NCBI GenBank assembly: GCA_023246095.1
Contig: JAHFJA010000002.1
Location: forward strand, 1 to 39,488
DNA length: 39,488 nt
Reading direction: 5' to 3'
From: a bacterium
GTDB taxonomy: Bacteria > Patescibacteriota > Patescibacteriia > JACQRZ01
Shown here: piece after piece, positions 34,986 through 39,488 of the stretch
How the letters are laid out: each line of letters begins with the position of its first letter
Position numbering within the stretch: the stretch's first letter is position 1
The notes under the pieces: model-generated
Databases searched by the model: none
The model's input: the letters and a program-made list of their open reading frames with translations, nothing else
Told to the model about the DNA's origin: nothing
Translations under genes and position numbers: made by a program

Positions 34986-35546
34986 CTATGTGTGCGGTTT
35001 CAGTTTGCCTTTAAGGGCTTTGATACCCCGATGAAGCATAACCCGTACTGCCCCCGGCGATCGTTCAACGACTTTTGCGATCTCTTTGAGGGATAGGTCG
35101 TTGAGGTAATGAAGGATAATGATTTCACGATAGGTATCTTTGAGCTCGCGTAATGCTTTCTCAACCAATACCATCTCAGATTTCAAAACCATCTTTTCCT
35201 CCAGGGTGAGGTCAACACGATCAGCGATCACGATTTCATTTTCACTCTCGTCCAATGAATCGACGATCATCTTCCCCCTCTTTCGGTAAAAATCGACGAC
35301 GACGTTACGCGCGATCTTATAGATCACCGCCTGCAGGTTGCCAATCGCCCGCGCTTCCTTTATATACTGCCACGTTTTTAAAAATGTTTCGGAAGTCAAA
35401 TCTTCCGCATCACTGGCGGACGGAACCTTAAGATACACAAACCGATATACCTTTTGGACGTAATGATCGTACAAAGGAGCAAAACTTTCGGTATGTCCTC
35501 GCTTTATTTGATAAATGAGGATTTGTTCATTGAGGTACCCACGCAT
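34986..35546 (-). CDS. ECF-family RNA polymerase sigma factor
   Basis: A 186-residue sigma70-family ECF factor. Region 2 includes FAPLYDHYVQKVYRFVYLKV and DAEDLTSETFLKTWQYI (2.2-2.4, -10 recognition). Region 4 is LRELKDTYREIIILHYLNDLSLKEIAKVVERSPGAVR (helix-turn-helix for the -35). No region 1 or 3, as expected. It is transcribed ahead of the DUF5667-like partner and the S-layer gene. An ECF-type promoter lies directly upstream, which suggests autoregulation. The leader would be only about 10 nt, and no SD is seen. Confidence 0.95.
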   Translation of the reverse strand: MRGYLNEQILIYQIKRGHTESFAPLYDHYVQKVYRFVYLKVPSASDAEDLTSETFLKTWQYIKEARAIGNLQAVIYKIARNVVVDFYRKRGKMIVDSLDESENEIVIADRVDLTLEEKMVLKSEMVLVEKALRELKDTYREIIILHYLNDLSLKEIAKVVERSPGAVRVMLHRGIKALKGKLKPHT

Positions 35547-35564
35547 GTGAGTGATGCTATATTA

Positions 35565-35591
35565 GACGTACGTTCAAGCCAAAACGTTACA
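35565..35591 (-). promoter_or_regulatory. ECF-type promoter of the sigma factor gene
   Basis: Minus-strand TGTAAC (35591-35586), 17-nt spacer, CGTC (35568-35565). This matches the AAC / CGTC pattern of ECF promoters such as B. subtilis SigX and SigM sites. No comparable sigma70 promoter is seen. It would place the RNA start just before the ATG. Confidence 0.55.
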
Positions 35592-35642
35592 GTCGAATTA
35601 ATACAATAGGGCTAAGCTACCATAAAACCCTTAGAAAGGGAA

Positions 35643-35653
35643 GGGTCAGACCC
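35643..35653. repeat. Short palindrome GGGTCAGACCC
   Basis: An 11-nt perfect palindrome around a central A (with an extra C after it). The motif resembles the core of GGGTCAGACCCC-type repeats I recall as abundant in many environmental genomes. Only one copy was found in this window by eye, so its role is open. Confidence 0.35.
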
Positions 35654-35659
35654 CATTAG

Positions 35660-35683
35660 AAAAAAGCCCCACTACAGGGCTTT
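35660..35683 (-). terminator. Terminator after the AI-2E-family gene
   Basis: AAAGCCC pairs with GGGCTTT around a 7-nt loop. Six T follow on the minus strand, 19 nt after the stop of the permease gene. Confidence 0.8.
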
Positions 35684-35701
35684 CCTTTTATATATAGTCT
35701 T

Positions 35702-36727
35702 TTATGTCTTTTCACTCTTCTCTGTCTCCCCAAAAAAGTCTGAAACAATGACACCCAGCGCAGTTGTCACAGGAATTGCCAACAAAGCACCGACAATCCC
35801 TGCCAGTTTTGCCCCTATCAAGAGAGCAATGATACTGATGAGGGGGTTAAGCCCCACCGTATGTTGCATGACTTTGGGTACCAAAAGGTCATTTTCCAGC
35901 CTTTGAATCACTAAATAAAGGATTATCACCCATAACGCGAGCCACGGTGATTGGTTGAGAGCAATAAACGCTGCAGGGACCGCTCCCACAATAGGCCCAA
36001 TAACTGGCACAAATTCAGTGAGACCGGCCACCATAGCCAAGGTAAGTGCGTAATCCACCCCCAAAATCGTCAATCCGACATAACTCAACACAAATATGAT
36101 AAAGCTGAGAATCAATTGAGCTCGAAGCCATTTCCCAATCTGCTGTTGAATTCGGGTAATGAGGTGGTTAACATATTCCTCATAGCGCTTTGGCATAACA
36201 AAGGTGAGAGCCCTCTGGATCACGTGTTCCTGAGAAGTCATATAGAAGCTCAACACGATCACCACAGACAAAGCGACGACCCCACCGATAACATCAAAAA
36301 TTTTCAAAAAGAGACCACTCGCAAAGGTCAATAACCCTGACTCCATCGCTGAGAGACCTCTCTTTATCTGTTCGATAAGATTGGCATCCAGTGCCTGGCT
36401 TTGAAAACCTCGGACAATAGCGAGTAAGCGTTCTGAATATACAGGGAAATTAAGAGCCAGCTGACTCACCTGATCAACTAAAGCCGGTATCAACAAAAAC
36501 AACATGAGGCCGACAACTCCCAGTATAGCTAAATAGATGAGAAGGATACCTACCACGCGCGGCACTTTTCGACGCTCCATTGCATTGACTGAAGGCGAAA
36601 GTGCTGATGACACAATAAACGCAACAAACAACAATGCGAGGACGTCGCTGATGAGATACAGGAACCACAAGGCAGCCATAATCACCAATACCTTGATGAA
36701 GGTTTGCGTCGAGACGTTTATATTCAT
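35702..36727 (-). CDS. AI-2E transporter family (PerM-like) membrane permease
   Basis: A 341-residue membrane protein from the ATG at 36727 (MNINVSTQTFIKVLV). The frame is open to 36871, but that part lacks family similarity; MASPRET at 36751 is an alternative. About seven to eight TM helices. Family features: the N-terminal ALLFVAFIVSSALSPSVNAMERRKVPR, the LTEFVPVIGPIVGAVPAAFIAL block and the C-terminal PLISIIALLIGAKLAGIVGALLAIPV. Members export small molecules or act in Na+/H+ exchange; the substrate is unknown here. It is divergent from smpB and has its own terminator. Confidence 0.92.
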   Translation of the reverse strand: MNINVSTQTFIKVLVIMAALWFLYLISDVLALLFVAFIVSSALSPSVNAMERRKVPRVVGILLIYLAILGVVGLMLFLLIPALVDQVSQLALNFPVYSERLLAIVRGFQSQALDANLIEQIKRGLSAMESGLLTFASGLFLKIFDVIGGVVALSVVIVLSFYMTSQEHVIQRALTFVMPKRYEEYVNHLITRIQQQIGKWLRAQLILSFIIFVLSYVGLTILGVDYALTLAMVAGLTEFVPVIGPIVGAVPAAFIALNQSPWLALWVIILYLVIQRLENDLLVPKVMQHTVGLNPLISIIALLIGAKLAGIVGALLAIPVTTALGVIVSDFFGETEKSEKT

Positions 36728-36848
36728 TATTGTTTCACGAGGTGATGCCATATCGTAGAGAAAGTATACCACGAAGCACCGGTTAGTGCCTACGGACTCA
36801 CGTCCTCCGGCGTTGATTTCTTCACAAAAACATACTACCATATCCCGT

Positions 36849-37298
36849 ATGCCCGTACTCGCTATCAACAAAAAAGCCCTTCACGAATATGAAATTCTTC
36901 ACGAATATGAGGCTGGCATTGTGCTAAGCGGACCCGAGGTAAAGTCGCTGAGAGGAGGTCATGTCTCATTAAAAGGAAGTTTTGCGGTCTTTCACGGCAA
37001 TGATTTGGAACTTCTCAATACCCACATTTCCCCTTATAAGCCTGCTGCGCAACAGCATTATTCCCCCACCCGGAGTCGAGCCCTACTTCTGAACCGTAAA
37101 GAACTGTCGCAATTACAAGGAAAACTTCAACAAAAAGGCTTGACATTGGTGCCTCTGCGCATATATACTAAAGGAATCAGGATTAAAGTATCCGTAGGTC
37201 TTGCTCGTGGAAGACAAAAACACGAAAAACGAGAGCTCATTAAAAACCGTGATATCAAGCGAACCATACAACACGCACTCAAACGCCCACGCTCATAA
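36849..37298 (+). CDS. smpB: SsrA-binding protein SmpB
   Basis: A partner of tmRNA in rescue of stalled ribosomes. From the ATG at 36849 it is 149 residues, normal length. The core reads NKKALHEYEILHEYEAGIVLSGPEVKSLRGG; the tail is basic (KHEKRELIKNRDIKRTI). A longer frame to 36786 has no family similarity. A 13-bp direct repeat (TTCACGAATATGA) is visible at 36882-36912, encoding HEYEILHEYEAG; the first copy falls where homologues have H-D-Y. The tmRNA gene follows 17 nt after the stop. No SD is seen. Confidence 0.95.
   Translation: MPVLAINKKALHEYEILHEYEAGIVLSGPEVKSLRGGHVSLKGSFAVFHGNDLELLNTHISPYKPAAQQHYSPTRSRALLLNRKELSQLQGKLQQKGLTLVPLRIYTKGIRIKVSVGLARGRQKHEKRELIKNRDIKRTIQHALKRPRS
37140..37169 (+). 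promoter_or_regulatory. Possible ssrA promoter inside smpB
   Basis: TTGACA (37140-37145), 18-nt spacer, TATACT (37164-37169), inside smpB and about 140 nt before the mature tmRNA 5' end. It would let ssrA be expressed separately, with RNase P making the 5' end. Chance occurrence in coding sequence is possible. Confidence 0.4.
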
Positions 37299-37315
37299 AG
37301 GCTTTCCGCCATTAT

Positions 37316-37720
37316 GGGGATGCCGGGTCTCGAATATGCGAACAGTATAGGATGCGCACGTCGAGCAGGTGTATTAGACTCGTCAATCCTTGTACACAAC
37401 TGATAAGTGCAAAAAACACTATCTCCGGCAATGCTCGCATGTTAGCCTCAAACTTCATGCCGAACTTTGCTACCGCTTCAGCGTAATACACGTAGAAGCC
37501 ATCCGTCTTGTTGATGCCTGATGGACGAGCACGGGTGTCATTTTATCAGGATAGGATTATATGGATTGCATACCCTCTATAGTCCAAAACTTACGTATGC
37601 ACGATTACGATCAAGGATGTCAATCTCCGTGTCGTAGTATGTACAAACGATCGACTACACGTGTAGACCGTACTATTTCTGTCGTATATCACGCGGGTTC
37701 AACTCCCGCCATCTCCACCA
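37316..37720 (+). ncRNA. ssrA: Transfer-messenger RNA (tmRNA), one-piece form
   Basis: 405 nt with both tRNA-like ends. The 5' GGGGATG pairs with the 3' CATCTCC, followed by ACCA at 37717-37720. The T arm is GCGGGTTCAACTCCCGC with the GTTCAAC loop. The encoded CCA ends the gene. The tag-coding part lies at 37409-37486. Regions before and after have the length expected for the pseudoknots. It lies between smpB and infC on the same strand. Confidence 0.93.
37409..37486 (+). other. tmRNA proteolysis-tag reading frame (25 codons)
   Basis: Resume codon GCA at 37409, stop TAA at 37484-37486, with an in-frame TAG two codons later. The product starts AKNTISGNA and ends NFATASA. At 25 residues it is much longer than the usual 8-14 and ends in ASA rather than LAA. 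The resume codon is inferred from frame and position, so a shorter tag in another register cannot be excluded. Confidence 0.75.
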
Positions 37721-37750
37721 AACGCCCTACTGGGGCACTATTTACATACA

Positions 37751-38311
37751 ATGAGAAAGACCTATCACCGGCGAAAACCGGATGCAAACGAGAAAAAATA
37801 TCGTACCAATGAACAAATCACCGCACCTGAAGTGCGGGTTATTGACGATGAAGGCAATCATATCGGCTTGCTGACCATCGCAGAAGCCCTTGCAAAAGCA
37901 AAGGAATTCGAGTTTGACCTCGTAGAAATCGAACCAACCGCCAATCCCCCGGTCTGTAAAATCATCGATAGCGGCAAATTTCAATACGAACAGGAGAAGC
38001 AAAAACGCAAAGCAAAGGCAAAACAGAAGCAAACTGAGACCAAGGGTGTCCGCCTTTCCTTGCGTATTGGGGCTCATGATATCGAAGTCCGTATGCAACA
38101 AGCAAAGAAGTTTTTGGAACAAGGGAACGAGGTAAAAGTAGAAATGGTACTTCGTGGCCGTGAACGGGGACACACCGAACATGCCAAAGAAATCATCAAA
38201 TCCTTCATCGCCGGACTGGACAAAGATCATGGGGTAGTCCTTACCTGGGATAACAAAATCCAAATCCAAGGAGGCCGTCTCCATGCCATTATTGGCCTTA
38301 AACGCGCCTAA
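37751..38311 (+). CDS. infC: Translation initiation factor IF-3
   Basis: Prevents premature subunit joining and checks start codons. 186 residues. The N-terminal domain includes YRTNEQITAPEVRVIDDEGNHIG and ALAKAKEFEFDLVEIEPTANPPVCKIID. The basic linker QEKQKRKAKAKQKQ leads to the C-terminal domain with LRIGAHDIEVRMQQAKKFLEQG. The start is ATG, not the rare AUU that E. coli uses for autoregulation. It lies 31 nt after ssrA and ahead of rpmI-rplT, the usual infC-rpmI-rplT order. Confidence 0.97.
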   Translation: MRKTYHRRKPDANEKKYRTNEQITAPEVRVIDDEGNHIGLLTIAEALAKAKEFEFDLVEIEPTANPPVCKIIDSGKFQYEQEKQKRKAKAKQKQTETKGVRLSLRIGAHDIEVRMQQAKKFLEQGNEVKVEMVLRGRERGHTEHAKEIIKSFIAGLDKDHGVVLTWDNKIQIQGGRLHAIIGLKRA

Positions 38312-38347
38312 ATACTGCTCGTGCCAGAGATCTCATGCCCACAGCAT

Positions 38348-38376
38348 TTGACAAGTAAGGCACTTTCAGGCATACT
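38348..38376 (+). promoter_or_regulatory. Promoter of rpmI-rplT
   Basis: TTGACA (38348-38353), exactly 17 nt, CATACT (38371-38376). The RNA start would be about 8-10 nt before the rpmI ATG, giving an almost leaderless mRNA, consistent with the lack of an SD. Confidence 0.55.
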
Positions 38377-38391
38377 CATCTGTATATTTTT

Positions 38392-38589
38392 ATGCCCAAA
38401 CTCAAGACAAAACAGACCGTCGCCAAGCGTTTCCGTGTAACTAGCACAGGAAAGGTAATCCGCCGCCATGCTGGCCAGAACCATTTCAACGCCCGTGATA
38501 CCGGCAAAGTTTCGCGAAACAAGCGCAGTGACGACACGATGTCTGTTGCATTTACCAAAACTATTAAAATTCTGAGCAATCAGCTGTAA
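38392..38589 (+). CDS. rpmI: 50S ribosomal protein L35
   Basis: 65 residues with the L35 pattern: [21 protein letters not shown], then RHAGQNHF and a basic KVSRNKRS segment. It starts 80 nt after infC and precedes rplT by 6 nt. No SD before the ATG. Confidence 0.97.
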   Translation: MPKLKTKQTVAKRFRVTSTGKVIRRHAGQNHFNARDTGKVSRNKRSDDTMSVAFTKTIKILSNQL

Positions 38590-38595
38590 ACCTGT

Positions 38596-38940
38596 ATGCC
38601 ACGCGTAAAACGAGGAATGCTCCATCTTAAAAAGCGCCGATCATTGATGGCCGCCACAAAGGGCTACCGTTGGGGTCGAAAAAATCTCATCAAGCTGGCA
38701 CGCCCTGCTATGCTTAAAGCTGGCGTCTACGCATACCGCGACCGCCGAAATAAAAAGCGTGTTATCCGCCGTCTCTGGCAGATCCAGATCAGCGCTGCTG
38801 CCAGGCTCCACGATTTGAGCTACAGCAAACTTATGGATCGCATCCACAAAAACAACGTAATGCTCGACCGCAAAATTCTCTCGACATTGGCAAAAGACTA
38901 TCCCGCAGTGTTTACCAAGATTGTTGAGAAGGTAAAGTAA
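38596..38940 (+). CDS. rplT: 50S ribosomal protein L20
   Basis: 114 residues, normal length. L20 motifs include MPRVKRGMLHLKKRR, KGYRWGRKNLIKLARPAMLKAG-like helices, YAYRDRRNKKR and the C-terminal LDRKILSTLAKDYPAVF. An essential early 23S rRNA assembly protein. It ends the infC-rpmI-rplT unit, 6 nt after rpmI. Confidence 0.97.
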   Translation: MPRVKRGMLHLKKRRSLMAATKGYRWGRKNLIKLARPAMLKAGVYAYRDRRNKKRVIRRLWQIQISAAARLHDLSYSKLMDRIHKNNVMLDRKILSTLAKDYPAVFTKIVEKVK

Positions 38941-38963
38941 AAGCCCCATATATCATCTTTCGG

Positions 38964-38993
38964 AAAGTACCATTGACAAAATGGTACTTTTTT
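38964..38993 (+). terminator. Terminator after rplT, loop shared with next promoter
   Basis: Perfect 11-bp stem AAAGTACCATT / AATGGTACTTT (38964-38974, 38980-38990) with a 5-nt loop and six T. The -35 element of the next gene spans the loop. Confidence 0.88.
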
Positions 38994-39001
38994 GCTATAG
39001 T
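38973..39001 (+). promoter_or_regulatory. Extended -10 promoter of the 39043 gene
   Basis: TTGACA (38973-38978), exactly 17 nt, TATAGT (38996-39001), with TGC directly before the -10. It is nested in the rplT terminator: the -35 is in its loop and the -10 follows its T tract. Confidence 0.75.
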
Positions 39002-39042
39002 GCGACTTGTAATTACATTTTTAGTTAAAAAAGGAGTGCTTA

Positions 39043-39462
39043 ATGAATTCAGCAACCATTGGTCAACAGACCAGAATTCAAGAATTTTTAGAGAATATTG
39101 CAAGAACAGGTATTGAAGTTACAACCGCACCTACAAAAATTGGCCCTTATTTGGACAATTTTCAAGGTATAGGTCCTGCACCGACATTTGAATGTGAAGG
39201 TGAAACAGTAACACTGACCGTACGTACCGTCTGTAAGCATGAAGATCCTGAACTTCATATTTATTGGATCTTCGGAAAAGACCAATCAGAAAAGGAGAGA
39301 GCTCTTTGGCTCAAGGAAGAAAATAAATATGGTGACGCAAAAGTTACCTATTGTAGAATGAAAACAAATGAAGGACTGATAGACGCTCTTGCAAGGATGA
39401 CACTTCATCATCCGGAACATGATGACCAGTTTAAAAAGTTAAATAAAAAATTAAAGGAATAA
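39043..39462 (+). CDS. Orphan hypothetical protein, 139 residues
   Basis: No family recognised. A soluble protein with mixed alpha/beta character: helical start (TRIQEFLENIARTG), a middle with FECEGETVTLTVRTVCKHED, then YWIFGKDQSEKERALWLKEENKYG and a Lys-rich helical end (QFKKLNKKLKE). There are three cysteines. AAGGAG before the ATG fixes the start. It has its own consensus promoter. It shares the strong-promoter plus strong-SD style with the orphans at 5047 and 9139. The stop lies 26 nt before the window end. Confidence 0.78.
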   Translation: MNSATIGQQTRIQEFLENIARTGIEVTTAPTKIGPYLDNFQGIGPAPTFECEGETVTLTVRTVCKHEDPELHIYWIFGKDQSEKERALWLKEENKYGDAKVTYCRMKTNEGLIDALARMTLHHPEHDDQFKKLNKKLKE

Positions 39463-39488
39463 AAACCTTAACTCCCCCTTTGGTAGCA

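Noticed and set aside
37721-37750. GCCC-TACT-GGGC stem after ssrA as a terminator
   Set aside because: Only 4 bp and no T tract; ssrA may read on into infC.

Overview
The window looks like a chromosomal segment of a Candidate Phyla Radiation (Patescibacteria) bacterium. The main clues are compact co-directional operons, core translation genes that mostly lack a Shine-Dalgarno (SD) sequence, a very large S-layer-type protein with a DUF5667-like partner and an ECF sigma factor, several secreted low-complexity beta-rich proteins, FG-GAP repeats, and a long tmRNA tag. UGA is a normal stop: prfB is present and carries the classic UGA frameshift. Phylum-level placement is an inference. A class such as ABY1 is possible, but I cannot settle it from sequence alone.

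Layout. 1-4953 (minus strand): the str operon rpsL-rpsG-fusA, then tuf-rpsJ (the str/S10 junction), with consensus promoters before rpsL and tuf. 5007-10450: mixed small operons, including two orphan proteins, a lipoprotein resembling a lytic transglycosylase with a LysM-like tail, an M50 protease, rpmB, an orphan membrane protein, and engB preceded by a 23-codon lysine-rich ORF. 10506-12776 (plus): a secreted protein and a DUF916-like membrane-anchored protein that together resemble a WxL/Csc surface pair. 12813-24604 (minus): a probable single 11.8-kb transcription unit, reading TPR protein, subtilisin with FG-GAP repeats, SDR, HtrA, prfB (programmed frameshift), SDR, ComEC membrane part, D,D-carboxypeptidase, ComEC-type metallo-beta-lactamase part, Ndk.

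24686-35591 (minus): the cell-surface region. An ECF sigma factor with an ECF-type promoter of its own is followed by a one-TM DUF5667-like putative anti-sigma or surface-sensing protein. Next comes a 1438-residue S-layer-type protein with a GC-rich structured leader. Beyond it lie a coiled-coil protein, an 876-residue adhesin-like protein built from two phage-tail-fibre-type repeats in the order AAABBABB, and a secreted Thr-linker protein with three C-terminal helical repeats. 35660-39488: an AI-2E-family permease, then smpB-ssrA, infC, rpmI-rplT, and one orphan gene.

How the genes work together. The ends of the window serve translation (elongation factors, ribosomal proteins, RF2, IF3, trans-translation). 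The middle serves the cell envelope: S-layer, secreted adhesin-like proteins, surface proteases, D,D-carboxypeptidase, HtrA, and DNA uptake by a split ComEC. Small orphan genes stand out because they pair consensus promoters with strong SD sequences, while neighbouring housekeeping genes have little or no SD. In several places a terminator runs directly into the -35 element of the next promoter.
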